DNA from: Candidatus Peregrinibacteria bacterium
GTDB lineage: Bacteria > Patescibacteriota > Gracilibacteria > UBA1369 > UM-FILTER-53-11
Direction of reading: 5' to 3'
Assembly (NCBI GenBank): GCA_016186205.1
Contig: JACPMA010000002.1
Location: 1 to 44,582 of the forward strand
Length of the DNA stretch: 44,582 nucleotides
Shown here: positions 1 to 7,651 of the stretch, one piece after another
Layout of the letters: each line of letters starts with the position of its first letter
Numbering within the stretch: the first letter of the stretch is position 1
Notes under the pieces: generated by a model
What the model was told of the DNA's origin: nothing
Seen by the model: the letters and a program-made list of their open reading frames with translations, nothing else
Databases searched by the model: none
Program-made: the position numbers and the translations under genes

Positions 1-1
1 A

Positions 2-421
2 ATCGATTGTCTTGGGATGAACCATTCTCCTGAAATGAAAAAACGAATGGCCATGGTTCCGCCGGGCGGTAATTTTCACAATGTTCCGAAAAAATTTCTA
101 CCAAAATGCTGGACGGAAGGAAAACACCAAGGTCAAGATACGTTTGGAAGATTGGTATTTGAAGAACCCAGCATAACCATAAGAACCAGTGCTTATAATC
201 CGACAAAAGGCAGATATATTCATCCCAAAGAAAACAGAGGATTGAATACTCTCGAAATGGCGTCACTGCAATCTTTTCCAAAAGATTATGTGTTCGAAGG
301 AAACCTAAAAGACGTCGGAACTCAAATCGGTAATGCCGTTCCGCCGCTGTTGGCAAAAGCGATTGGAGAATCTCTTAAGCCTTGCTTACTTGAGGCAAGG
401 TCGAAGCTGTTTTCAAGATAG
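2..421 (+). CDS. DNA (cytosine-5-)-methyltransferase, C-terminal part
   Basis: This is the 3' end of a C5-cytosine DNA methyltransferase; the reading frame is open to the left window edge, so the catalytic Pro-Cys motif and SAM-binding motifs lie outside. Visible are the end of the target-recognition region and motif IX (ITIRTS, then LNTLEMASLQSFPKDYVF), followed by motif X (QIGNAVPPLLAKAI), which in this family closes the SAM-binding fold. It converges with and overlaps the restriction enzyme gene by 47 bases at their 3' ends, so the two form a type II restriction-modification pair. By partnership I infer methylation within a CCGG-containing site. Family assignment is firm; target specificity is inferred from the neighbour. 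Confidence 0.9.
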   Translation: MDCLGMNHSPEMKKRMAMVPPGGNFHNVPKKFLPKCWTEGKHQGQDTFGRLVFEEPSITIRTSAYNPTKGRYIHPKENRGLNTLEMASLQSFPKDYVFEGNLKDVGTQIGNAVPPLLAKAIGESLKPCLLEARSKLFSR

Positions 422-1247
422 CGCTTATCATTTCTTCAACATCATCCGTTGTGGGAATGTGATAAACCTTATCCACGGCCTTAACTGAAGGAGAAAAAAC
501 ATTCACTATACTGTGAGTCGCCGCCGTTTTGAATATCTCATGGTCTTGTTCACTGACGTTATCCGTCACGGCTCCATAGAACTTTGTCTCGAAAGACGTG
601 TCCCAATACCTTGTCTGTAAATGAGCGATAAAGGCTTTCACAATGCTGCCTTCGTGAACGATTTGATAGCGCCTGTCTCCTCTTAAGGAAGTTTTTATCG
701 AAAGACCGAAAAGAATGCCGTTGTAAGAACATTTTCCGAGTAAAATTTTATATGCATCGAAAAGCATTGAAGCTTCTTTTACGCCGAGTCGGTCGAGTTT
801 TTTATGAAAAACGGGCGGCAATTCACTCCTTTTTATGTGAACCCCGATTATATCCGGATTTGACATATCCAATCGTGCCCCGTGTTTATCGAGCGTCTTC
901 ATCAGACCCAAATCGATTAGTTTTTGAGATTCTTTATCAAACAGTTCAACGAAAGACATTCTCATCACGTTTGGCAGTCTTACCACCAAAATGTCTTTAT
1001 TCAGGCCGATGGTTGCATTCCAAAAATAAGCCGATAGAATCAATTCCAACCAATCTCCCCTTGCGTTGTTAAAGGCTCCTTGCCCCGGAGTTTTCATTTT
1101 ATTTCTTCGGGCATATTCCAAAACCCCGGATTGAATCGATTGCAGTAAGGTTTCAATGTCACCTTTTGGAAATTCTTTTTGAAATCTTGTTCCTATTGCG
1201 GCTTCTTTTTTAACGCCGCCCTTCTGTGCTATTAATTCTACGGACAT
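375..1247 (-). CDS. Type II restriction endonuclease, Cfr10I/Bse634I-like (CCGG core)
   Basis: A 290-residue protein, close to the usual length of Cfr10I and Bse634I (about 285-293). It carries the permuted PD-(D/E)XK site of that group: Glu68 in WLELILSAYFWN, Pro131-Asp132 in SNPDIIGV, Lys185 in LSIKTSLR and Glu199, giving K-x13-E. These line up with E71, D134, K190 and E204 known for Cfr10I. Residues 189-193 (RGDRR) match the R-x-(D/E)-R element that CCGG-family enzymes use to read the CCGG core. Related enzymes cut RCCGGY as tetramers; the outer bases cannot be predicted here. It overlaps the methyltransferase 3' end and is divergent from vsr across 42 bases. Confidence 0.85.
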   Translation of the reverse strand: MSVELIAQKGGVKKEAAIGTRFQKEFPKGDIETLLQSIQSGVLEYARRNKMKTPGQGAFNNARGDWLELILSAYFWNATIGLNKDILVVRLPNVMRMSFVELFDKESQKLIDLGLMKTLDKHGARLDMSNPDIIGVHIKRSELPPVFHKKLDRLGVKEASMLFDAYKILLGKCSYNGILFGLSIKTSLRGDRRYQIVHEGSIVKAFIAHLQTRYWDTSFETKFYGAVTDNVSEQDHEIFKTAATHSIVNVFSPSVKAVDKVYHIPTTDDVEEMISAILKTASTLPQVSKA

Positions 1248-1289
1248 ATGAACATCTTACCGTATTTTCCATTAAATCAGAAATAACTT

Positions 1290-1712
1290 ATGGCCGATAT
1301 ATTCTCAAGAAAAAAAAGAAGCAAAATCATGTCTCAAATAAAGAGCCGAGGGACCGGTTTGGAAGAGAAGGGTTGGATTATTTTGAAAAAAATCGGGTTT
1401 AGATTTATCAAACATCCCAAAGACGTAATCGGACACCCGGATGCCGCCAATAAAACGAAGAAAACGGCGGTCTTCTTCGACAGCGAATTTTGGCACGGTT
1501 ACCGATGGGAAAAAACCAAAAAGGACATAAAATCGAATAAAAAATTTTGGCATCGGAAAATCGAACAAAATATCAAGAGAGACAAAACGGTGAATAAATC
1601 ACTCAAACGGCTCGGCTGGAAGGTGATACGGGTTCGGGAGAAGGAATTGAGCAATAAAAATCTTGAAAAAACTTCGCGTCGATTGATGAAATTGACCGAG
1701 GCAAGAAAATAA
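1290..1712 (+). CDS. vsr: Very short patch repair (Vsr) DNA mismatch endonuclease
   Basis: A 140-residue Vsr endonuclease. The family nicks next to T:G mismatches that arise when 5-methylcytosine deaminates, and so limits the mutational cost of a C5 methyltransferase. The N-terminal SRKKRSKIMSQIKSRGT box, Glu25, Asp51 in IGHPDAAN and His69 in DSEFWHG match the E. coli Vsr catalytic residues with nearly identical numbering, and Trp68 matches the residue that intercalates beside the mismatch. Position 64 is Asp where E. coli has His; this variant occurs in other Vsr proteins. It is divergent from the restriction enzyme and belongs with the methyltransferase cassette. Because that cassette is CCGG-type rather than Dcm (CCWGG), the context read by this Vsr probably differs from E. 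coli. Confidence 0.9.
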   Translation: MADIFSRKKRSKIMSQIKSRGTGLEEKGWIILKKIGFRFIKHPKDVIGHPDAANKTKKTAVFFDSEFWHGYRWEKTKKDIKSNKKFWHRKIEQNIKRDKTVNKSLKRLGWKVIRVREKELSNKNLEKTSRRLMKLTEARK

Positions 1713-1723
1713 TTCACCCTTCT

Positions 1724-2515
1724 TTAAGGACAATTTTTTGCTTTCCGCCAGCCGGCCGCTACCGCTTCTTTTTCGGTACAGAACCAACGCTCTCCATGAG
1801 CCTCATCAATTTTAGTTTTGACGTAAGAACCACAGCTCGAAAGATGATAAATTTTGCCGGCATCACTGATATTTCCTTTTATATTGCAAGAAGGCGGTGC
1901 TGGGACGGATGCCGGTGTAGTAACCGGAGATGAAGTTTTTTTAGCCGCTGGAGTTTTTTTAGCAGGGCACGAACTCCACAGGCCACGCTTGGCGCTGCTG
2001 GCCTCCTTCTGCGCTTGTTTATACTCGGCTTGGTACTTGTAGGGGGTGGAATAGGTGTATTCGTAGGCGTAGCCCTCGCTAATCATCAGTTTGTTAAAAC
2101 TCTGTCCGTCGGGGAGTACAACATACCGCAATAACCGTCCGTACTTATCGCGTTCGCCCTGCGTAGGGTCGCTTTCCAGTTTTACGGTCTTATTGCTTAG
2201 GAGTTGCTTGGCCTTTTTAGAGGCTTCTTTGCCAAAACACTCAACGGGCTTACGCGGGTCTACCGTTTCGGGTGTATCAATGCCAATCAGCCGCAACCGC
2301 TCGGTTTTGCCCTCAATTATTACGTCCAGCGTATCGCCATCAACCACACGCTTTACCGAAAAGGTTTCTTGTTTATCAGTCTCTAATGCGACTTGTCGGG
2401 CTTCTATTTGTCTTCCATTCCCGAAAATCAAAAACCCTGCAATTATTGTTATGACAAAAACAAAAGTTAGGCGGCGAATGATGATTGGAGATTGACCCTG
2501 TATTGGTTTTTTCAT
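1724..2515 (-). CDS. Membrane-anchored thermonuclease (SNase-like) with C-terminal sunset-type domain
   Basis: A 263-residue staphylococcal-nuclease homologue. An uncleaved or cleaved N-terminal hydrophobic segment (about 13-30) sends it to or across the membrane. The SNase fold follows (about 50-180), with [17 protein letters not shown] and [11 protein letters not shown] holding the calcium ligands and catalytic Arg/Glu of the family. A Pro/Ala/Lys linker leads to a C-terminal module (about 208-263) with [24 protein letters not shown] and [11 protein letters not shown], which I recognise as the small Cys-rich domain often attached to such nucleases. It is expected to degrade extracellular DNA or RNA. 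It ends 11 bases from the vsr stop and converges with it. Confidence 0.88.
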   Translation of the reverse strand: MKKPIQGQSPIIIRRLTFVFVITIIAGFLIFGNGRQIEARQVALETDKQETFSVKRVVDGDTLDVIIEGKTERLRLIGIDTPETVDPRKPVECFGKEASKKAKQLLSNKTVKLESDPTQGERDKYGRLLRYVVLPDGQSFNKLMISEGYAYEYTYSTPYKYQAEYKQAQKEASSAKRGLWSSCPAKKTPAAKKTSSPVTTPASVPAPPSCNIKGNISDAGKIYHLSSCGSYVKTKIDEAHGERWFCTEKEAVAAGWRKAKNCP

Positions 2516-2550
2516 AATTGCGATTTAACCAGTAAAAAACGGATTAATTA

Positions 2551-3498
2551 CTACTCCAATTTGCACTGTGCATCGCACATGGTATCAGGACGGTCAGCAA
2601 CGACGCAGATGTAGTTCGTGCGAATCATCGCACCGAAGCTGTTCTGCGCATCAACGTAGGAGATGACAGTGTAGGAGTTCTTTTCAGGTGAGAATAGGAT
2701 ATTATCCGGAATACCCCTGGGAAACTTCGCCGTCGAAGGCGCTTTCAGCATAGCTTCGACCTCCATCTTGGCGCATACCGAGGCGTATACATTATACTTT
2801 TCAGCATCCTTCACTGCTTTTGCTCTGTCTGCTTTTGCCTTAGCCGCAACAGCGGTCCGAACCGTGATACCCGTGTATGCCGATTTATCATCAATTGGTC
2901 TTGTAAACTCGACTGTATAGCGTGCATCGTCCTTTGAAAGATTGCCTATGTCCATCAAGCGGTTAATGTCTTGTGTTTTGCCTGACGGGTCATCTGTCAC
3001 TAGAAAGAATTCTATCACTTCCTTGGTCTTTGTATTGTACGTGACATAGAATTCGAACCCCTGCTTGATAAACAATGCATCTGCTTGGTTATCGGCTTGA
3101 ACGACTTTAGTCGTTTTTCCCAATTTCGTTTTGATTTGATTATAGTTTTTGTCTAAAAGCGATGGGATGTCATAGACGAATTGAGTCCTTGCCTTCGATG
3201 AAACTGCGACCGCCTTTGGTGTTTGGGTGATTACTTGTTGTTGTGATTGATTGGCAGGAGTTTTCGTTTCTATTTTTTGCTCAGCCACTTTCTCGGTCTC
3301 GGAAAGATTTCCGGAGTTTGGATTCGTTACCGACCCCAATAAGCCCGAAAAAAACAAAAAGGCGATGCCAAAAATTATTGCGATTTTCTTTCGCGTAATT
3401 TCGCCTTTGATAAATCGCGAAAAAGCGGTCGGTTTGACTAAGCCCACGATTAAACAGATGAACGAGGCGAAAACCAAAAGTGAAAATACATTATTCAT
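2551..3498 (-). CDS. Hypothetical two-helix membrane protein
   Basis: A 315-residue protein of unknown function. I start it at the ATG that gives MNNVFSLLVF, because upstream in-frame codons look non-coding and this start puts two hydrophobic helices (about 4-22 and 37-55) at the N-terminus. A Gln/Thr-rich linker and a soluble domain follow. Near the C-terminus are YASVCAKMEVEAMLKAPSTAKFP and SYVDAQNSFGAMIRTNYICVV, a pattern seen in small periplasmic or extracytoplasmic domains (Cys-containing, 'APSTAKFP' and 'D.QNSFGA'), plus paired cysteines at the very end. It is divergent from the XRE regulator gene, and the 113-base gap between the starts holds an operator-like palindrome. Confidence 0.75.
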   Translation of the reverse strand: MNNVFSLLVFASFICLIVGLVKPTAFSRFIKGEITRKKIAIIFGIAFLFFSGLLGSVTNPNSGNLSETEKVAEQKIETKTPANQSQQQVITQTPKAVAVSSKARTQFVYDIPSLLDKNYNQIKTKLGKTTKVVQADNQADALFIKQGFEFYVTYNTKTKEVIEFFLVTDDPSGKTQDINRLMDIGNLSKDDARYTVEFTRPIDDKSAYTGITVRTAVAAKAKADRAKAVKDAEKYNVYASVCAKMEVEAMLKAPSTAKFPRGIPDNILFSPEKNSYTVISYVDAQNSFGAMIRTNYICVVADRPDTMCDAQCKLE

Positions 3499-3535
3499 AG
3501 TAACTATTACATACACGCAAGACAGGACGACGTGG

Positions 3536-3584
3536 TTGCAAGGCGATAAATGCCTTCTATTAATTATACACCAACAATAGTTGG
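3536..3584 (+). promoter_or_regulatory. Promoter with operator-like inverted repeat upstream of XRE gene
   Basis: A TTGCAA box at 3536-3541 and TATTAA at 3558-3563, separated by 16 bases, make a plausible promoter for the XRE gene. CCAAC-AATA-GTTGG (3571-3584) is an inverted repeat over the expected transcription start, where a repressor of this family could autoregulate. A good ribosome-binding sequence, AGGAGG, lies at 3593-3598, unlike most genes in the core region. Confidence 0.4.
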
Positions 3585-3611
3585 TTCTCAATAGGAGGTG
3601 TACGAAGGAAG

Positions 3612-3839
3612 ATGTCTCCAGTGGAACCAACTGTCATACATCAACTGGGGCGGCAAATACGTGCTCTTCGCAAGAGATATAAACTGACGCAGGAAAAATT
3701 GGCTGGTCGCTCAAAAATTAGCCTTAAATACATTCAGAGAATTGAAGGTAAAACCCCGCCAAATCTTAGCCTGGAGTACTTACAGAAGATATCAGATGGT
3801 TTTGGGGTTCCACTTTGGAAGCTGCTCAAGTTTGAGTAG
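3612..3839 (+). CDS. XRE-family HTH transcriptional regulator
   Basis: A 75-residue single-domain Cro/C1-type helix-turn-helix protein. The pattern LGRQIRALRKRYKLTQEKLA, SLKYIQRIEGK, PNLSLEYLQKISDGFGVPLWKLL is typical: the LTQEKLA helix, the recognition helix ending in IQRIE, then the closing helices. It is small like controller proteins of restriction systems and phage-type repressors, but it lies 2.4 kb from the restriction gene, so control of the divergent membrane protein or of the element itself is equally likely. An AGGAGG lies 13 bases before the ATG, with a weaker AAGGA nearer. Confidence 0.88.
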   Translation: MSPVEPTVIHQLGRQIRALRKRYKLTQEKLAGRSKISLKYIQRIEGKTPPNLSLEYLQKISDGFGVPLWKLLKFE

Positions 3840-3974
3840 ATACCGGATGCCAGTCCATTCTAAAGCCTATAGCTATATGCTAGGATGGCGTCTTTTGCCG
3901 ATACACGTGGCTACTAAATACCATTGTCATTCCACTGCTGCCACGCCCTATAAATTGGTATACTAAAGCCTAAT

Positions 3975-4784
3975 ATGAGTATAAAAGATGAAGATTGGGA
4001 AAAACATTTTCCTAAAGACGCCCAAGATTCTCGTATCATTTACCAGCGATTAGAAAAATCTGGGTGGATTAAAAAATTCCGACTCGACTGGAGTTTGCCG
4101 ATAGAAGGATTTTCTGCGAATGGAGATTACAATAAATGGCGTAGCGAATTTTTGATAAAAGCAACCAATCATTTTTTGAAAAGCAAAAAATATAATGGAA
4201 TGAAAAAAGAAATGCGAAAGAAAAAATTGCAATGGGCAAACGAGAAAATAGCTTTTTCAGATATTCGTGCTTGGGGATTAAAAATGCAGCAACAACAGCC
4301 GCTATTCAAATTTGAGTACTACATCAGTGCCATAATGACAAAATTAAAGATACCTCAACGCTATGAAGCTTTTGTTGAGCGCTGTTTAATTCTGAAAGAA
4401 CCACCGGAGTGGTTCCCAATTGAAAGAAATATGCCTCGTCCAGAATTAAGTTATGACCTCAATACGGGCAGAAAACGGCTTTTTATAGAAACTTTTGCAG
4501 ATACTAAAATTAAAGATTTTAGGTCCAAATTATTTAGATTAGAGTTCAAAAAACTACGGGCGAAACTTTACGACTATGGGACAATTAAGCAGTTGGGCAT
4601 TCCAAATTTGGAGATGTATGAAACGATTTATCGGTGGCATTCCAGGGAAGGAAAAGGTTACAAGGAGATACAGAGATTGTTAAAAAGAAAATTCAATCGT
4701 GATATGTCCGAAATAGATATCGGTACATGTTTAACTCGATATAAAAAACATATCGGAATAAGGACACCAAAAATGCAAAAATAG
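3975..4784 (+). CDS. Hypothetical protein of the integrated element
   Basis: A 269-residue basic, Lys-rich protein I do not recognise. No signal peptide or membrane segment is visible. The C-terminal part (about 205-262) has short predicted helices with YETIYRWHSREGKGYKEIQRLL and KRDMSEIDIGTCLTRYKKHIG-like text that could form a helix-turn-helix, so nucleic-acid binding is possible. Codon use is AT-rich, like the neighbouring island genes. A hairpin with a T-run follows 33 bases after the stop. Confidence 0.7.
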   Translation: MSIKDEDWEKHFPKDAQDSRIIYQRLEKSGWIKKFRLDWSLPIEGFSANGDYNKWRSEFLIKATNHFLKSKKYNGMKKEMRKKKLQWANEKIAFSDIRAWGLKMQQQQPLFKFEYYISAIMTKLKIPQRYEAFVERCLILKEPPEWFPIERNMPRPELSYDLNTGRKRLFIETFADTKIKDFRSKLFRLEFKKLRAKLYDYGTIKQLGIPNLEMYETIYRWHSREGKGYKEIQRLLKRKFNRDMSEIDIGTCLTRYKKHIGIRTPKMQK

Positions 4785-4817
4785 CGTCTCTCCATTTTGC
4801 ACCTATTCAATGCAAAG

Positions 4818-4842
4818 ATGGGCTCGTAAGGCTCATTTTTTT
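4818..4842 (+). terminator. Probable intrinsic terminator
   Basis: ATGGGC-TCGTAAG-GCTCAT forms a six-pair stem (one G-T wobble) followed directly by a run of seven T residues, just after the 269-residue hypothetical gene. Confidence 0.45.
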
Positions 4843-4860
4843 ATGTGATTGTAAATAGAT

Positions 4861-5115
4861 ATGAACGATAAGTATTTTAGAACAGCTTCCTTCTATATTG
4901 CCGCATTCCTTTTTGCCAGAGGCTTCGAACTGGTCAATATAGACAAAACAGACCCAAAAAGGTGCAACTTTGTTTTTGTTGATGCCCCAGAGCGAGAAGC
5001 ACTTCTTGGAGTTTTTAATTTTGGCAAAGAGAATCACCCAGAAGCGATGGTCGACGCACGGAAGATGGTTTTTGCTGTACGTACGCTAAAAGACAAATTG
5101 CACCAATCACAATAA
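4861..5115 (+). CDS. Small DUF5659-like protein
   Basis: An 84-residue protein. The layout, with an early segment FYIAAFLFARGFELVNID, a central NFVFVDAPEREALLGVFNFG and a C-terminal helix with FAVRTLKDKLHQ, resembles the small DUF5659 proteins found in phages and integrative elements. Function is unknown. The next gene begins 2 bases after its stop, so both are co-transcribed towards the recombinase. Confidence 0.65.
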   Translation: MNDKYFRTASFYIAAFLFARGFELVNIDKTDPKRCNFVFVDAPEREALLGVFNFGKENHPEAMVDARKMVFAVRTLKDKLHQSQ

Positions 5116-5117
5116 AT

Positions 5118-5642
5118 ATGGCTACACGCAGAATGATATTAAAATCGGACTTTGAATCACCAAAATGGTTACATTTATCTGTACGTCAGCGTTATTTGTA
5201 CTGCGGCCTAACGCTGTTTGCCGATGACGATGGCATATTACCTGCACATTTAATTCAAAATCGTATCTTCTTTCACGAATACGACGTAGTTACGACAGAA
5301 GAAGTGCAGCAGGATTTGTCTGATTTGGATATAGAAGGCTTCATAGAGATTTATACAAGCGAAGAGGGTGACAAGTATATCCAAATATCCAAGTGGTGGG
5401 ATAAACAGTTCATCGATAAAAAGCTCTATAAGCCTTCTGTTTACCCGAAACCATCTAACTACTTTTCACGCCCTGAAGACCTGACCAAACACCCTCATAG
5501 GTCATTCTATGATTCCTCTAGTAAACCTCTAGACCAGAATAGACTAGAGAAGGTTAAAGAAGCGGAGACCACACTAGAGGAAAATAAAAAAGGTGGTGAT
5601 ATTGATTTACCCTTTGACCGATATGGAAAGCCTAGATATTGA
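5118..5642 (+). CDS. Phage-type replication/replisome-organiser-like protein
   Basis: A 174-residue protein. The opening RRMILKSDFESPKWLHLSVRQRYLYCGL, then FADDDGILPAHLIQNRIF, VTTEEVQQDLSDLDIEGFIEIY and KYIQISKWWDKQFIDK follows the pattern of N-terminal winged-helix domains of phage replication-initiation or DnaD-like proteins (arginine-rich start, DDxG loop, 'W..WQ' motif). The tail is acidic and basic low-complexity. The protein lacks an obvious C-terminal DnaD helix bundle, so it may be a stand-alone N-domain. Its place before a recombinase supports a role in replication of the element. The resemblance is by pattern only. Confidence 0.6.
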   Translation: MATRRMILKSDFESPKWLHLSVRQRYLYCGLTLFADDDGILPAHLIQNRIFFHEYDVVTTEEVQQDLSDLDIEGFIEIYTSEEGDKYIQISKWWDKQFIDKKLYKPSVYPKPSNYFSRPEDLTKHPHRSFYDSSSKPLDQNRLEKVKEAETTLEENKKGGDIDLPFDRYGKPRY

Positions 5643-5650
5643 AAGCCACT

Positions 5651-5794
5651 ATGAATCGCACTATTTCACAAACCGAGGAAGAACTGGAAAATGCTCTCAT
5701 AGAGGGCATTGCCGACGTGCTTGCGGCTATGGCTCGTTCCTTATATGCTCAAGAAAAGAAGTCACATATGAATAATGAAAATGAGAATATATGA
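5651..5794 (+). CDS. Small 47-residue ORF coupled to the recombinase
   Basis: A 47-codon frame begins MNRTISQTEEELENALIEG and continues through IADVLAAMARSLYAQ, predicting one amphipathic acidic helix. It starts 8 bases after the previous gene and its TGA overlaps the recombinase ATG (ATGA), the classic arrangement for translational coupling. Function unknown. It may only carry ribosomes to the recombinase start, which otherwise has no ribosome-binding site. Confidence 0.5.
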   Translation: MNRTISQTEEELENALIEGIADVLAAMARSLYAQEKKSHMNNENENI

Positions 5795-7329
5795 GAACAA
5801 ATGCGCTTTCATATCTACGGGTTTCTACCGGACGACAAGCTGAAAAAGGCATTTCGATACCGGCTCAACGCGAAGCAATTGAAAAACATGCCAAAGCGGA
5901 AGGAGTTACCATCGTTGGAGAATATGCGGATGAGGGTGAAAGTGCTCGTACAACCCACCGAGACGGCCTTTTAGACCTGCTCAATAGGTGCAAAACCGAC
6001 CGGACTATAGGAATCGTTTATATGTATGACGTTTCGCGTATGGCGAGAGACCGAGACGATTACAGCTATGTAAAAGTGGAATTAAAAAGAAACGGCATAA
6101 AGTTGATTTCCGTATCAGAACCGATTGATGAGTCGCCTGAAGGCCAATTGATGGAAGGTATTCTTGCAACCTTTGCTGAATTTCGCTCATTACAGGACGG
6201 CAGAAAGGTAAAATTAGCCATGAATAAGAAGGCAAGCGACGGAACCTATCCTTCACGAGCTCCATTCGGCTACAGGAATGTTCAGGAGGCCATCAGTACA
6301 GGGAAAGTGAAGGCTTGGATTGAAGTTCATGAAACCGAAGCATACTGGGTAAAACATGCCTTTGACCTCTATGCAACAGGCCACTACTCTATTGCTGAAT
6401 TAGCGACTTTGCTTGATAAAGAAGGTTTCCCCACACGTAATAAAAAGCCTTTGCAAAAAAGCACCGTTGCTTTTCTACTGGGGAAAAAATTCTATATTGG
6501 AATCTATAAATGGGCGGGTGCAGAAATTTTAGGAACTCATCCAAAGCTTATAGATACCGACACTTTTAACAAAGTTCAAACCATCATGAAATCTCGTGGC
6601 GGGGAAACCTCCAGAAAACGAAAGCACAACTTTTTGTTACGCGGCATCGCCTTCTGTGGTGAATGTGGCAGCCGGATTACCGGTGAAAGACATGTCACAT
6701 CCGTAGGTAATGAGATTTGGTATTACGGATGTCAAAAAGCTCAACATGGAACAAGAGTTCAATGCAGTCAGCAATATCAAAAAGTGGAAATCCTTGATAG
6801 TGCGTTCGGTGCACTCTTTGAAAAAGTGAAAATACCGGATAGTACTGTAAATCGACTTAGAAACCGCTTGAAAAGTTTATTCCAAGAAGAACAAGCACTT
6901 TACGAGGAGGGCCGTAAGGCCGTTCTTCAAAAAATTGACAGCGCCAAGCAAAAAGAAAAAGTGCTTCTTGAAAAATTACTTGATGGCACCATCGCCGACG
7001 AATTATATACGCAAATGAACGTTGAACTTAAAACAACTATCACAAAAGAAGAGCAAAAACTCAAAGAGGTGGAATTTCGTATCGCGGGCGTTGTACGTAC
7101 GGTGGAAATCGCTCTATCTTTGGCAAAAGATTGTAACCGAGCTTATGCGCAAGCCGACTATGACCTTAAAAAACTTTTGGCCAAGGTCTTCTTTGAACGA
7201 ATTACCATCAAAAATAAACACATAGTTGCGGCTAAGCTTGCGGCACCGCTGGATTACTTGTGTGGAAAACAGGTGGCGAATGAACCTATATTCCAATTAG
7301 CTGAATTTGGTGGGCTCGCCTGGACTTGA
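5791..7329 (+). CDS. Large serine recombinase (integrase)
   Basis: A 512-residue large serine recombinase, which carries out site-specific integration and excision. The resolvase domain (about 3-150) has YLRVSTGRQ with nucleophile Ser12, DVSRMARD (Arg83, Arg86) and EGQLMEGILATFAEF. The recombinase domain spans about 155-265, and a zinc ribbon has Cys289, Cys292, Cys314 and Cys325. A coiled-coil (about 340-430), typical of the serine-integrase synapsis arm, follows. The last seven codons and the stop lie inside the 3' end of a tRNA-Met gene on the opposite strand, which marks the element boundary. The start overlaps the preceding small ORF. Confidence 0.93.
   Translation: MRTNALSYLRVSTGRQAEKGISIPAQREAIEKHAKAEGVTIVGEYADEGESARTTHRDGLLDLLNRCKTDRTIGIVYMYDVSRMARDRDDYSYVKVELKRNGIKLISVSEPIDESPEGQLMEGILATFAEFRSLQDGRKVKLAMNKKASDGTYPSRAPFGYRNVQEAISTGKVKAWIEVHETEAYWVKHAFDLYATGHYSIAELATLLDKEGFPTRNKKPLQKSTVAFLLGKKFYIGIYKWAGAEILGTHPKLIDTDTFNKVQTIMKSRGGETSRKRKHNFLLRGIAFCGECGSRITGERHVTSVGNEIWYYGCQKAQHGTRVQCSQQYQKVEILDSAFGALFEKVKIPDSTVNRLRNRLKSLFQEEQALYEEGRKAVLQKIDSAKQKEKVLLEKLLDGTIADELYTQMNVELKTTITKEEQKLKEVEFRIAGVVRTVEIALSLAKDCNRAYAQADYDLKKLLAKVFFERITIKNKHIVAAKLAAPLDYLCGKQVANEPIFQLAEFGGLAWT
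7308..7329. other. Probable attachment-site half at tRNA-Met 3' end
   Basis: The recombinase reading frame crosses into the tRNA 3' end and uses a stop codon within it, so the junction between island and chromosome must lie at or near this segment. I saw no second copy of the tRNA 3' end elsewhere in 1-7308, so the other end of the element is expected to the left of the window. Confidence 0.4.
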
Positions 7330-7384
7330 ACCAGGGACCAACTCCTTATGAGGGAGCTGCTCTAACCAACTGAGCTACGAGCCC
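7308..7384 (-). tRNA. tRNA-Met (CAT anticodon, elongator type)
   Basis: On the minus strand a complete cloverleaf is seen: acceptor GGGCTCG/CGAGCCC, D-arm GCTC/GAGC, anticodon stem GCTCC/GGAGT with loop CTCATAA, T-arm CCTGG-TTCAAGT-CCAGG, discriminator A and an encoded CCA. The anticodon CAT could mean elongator Met or the lysidine-modified Ile tRNA. It is not an initiator, because base pair 1-72 is G-C and the anticodon stem lacks the three G-C pairs. Its 3' end is the likely integration site of the adjacent element. Confidence 0.92.
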
Positions 7385-7435
7385 CAGACAACGAGCGAAT
7401 CAAAGAACATGCTATAATTCATCTGCATTTTATCA

Positions 7436-7441
7436 TATAAT
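7436..7441 (+). promoter_or_regulatory. -10 box of CDGSH operon, near-leaderless
   Basis: TATAAT ends 9 bases before the ATG of the CDGSH gene, predicting an mRNA leader of only about 3 bases. A second TATAAT lies at 7413-7418. Confidence 0.5.
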
Positions 7442-7450
7442 CCATTCTTT

Positions 7451-7651
7451 ATGCCCCGCCTTGTTCAACACAATTCGCACGGCCCAAAACAAGTAGGGAA
7501 TCCGAAAGACAATCTCTGGATTTGCCAGTGCGGCCTTGCGAAAACGCAGCCTTTTTGCGACGGCTCGCATAAACTCACGCTCGATGAATCTGAAGAAAAG
7601 CTGTATCAATATGACGCAAACCTCCAGAGAAAAGAGCTTCCTATTGAATGA
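7451..7651 (+). CDS. CDGSH-type iron-sulfur protein
   Basis: A 66-residue single-domain protein with CQCGLAKTQPFCDGSH (about residues 26-41), the CDGSH signature C-x-C-x2-x-x3-P-x-C-D-G-S-H. In the family these three Cys and one His hold a labile [2Fe-2S] cluster used in redox sensing or cluster transfer. No signal peptide or membrane segment, so cytosolic. Its ATGA overlap with the adenosyltransferase gene, and tight spacing onward, place it first in a five-gene operon. Confidence 0.92.
   Translation: MPRLVQHNSHGPKQVGNPKDNLWICQCGLAKTQPFCDGSHKLTLDESEEKLYQYDANLQRKELPIE

Noticed and set aside
12-7308. Second copy of the tRNA-Met 3' end as the other attachment site
   Set aside because: Only short chance matches such as GCCTGGA near 3769 were seen, not enough for an attachment core.
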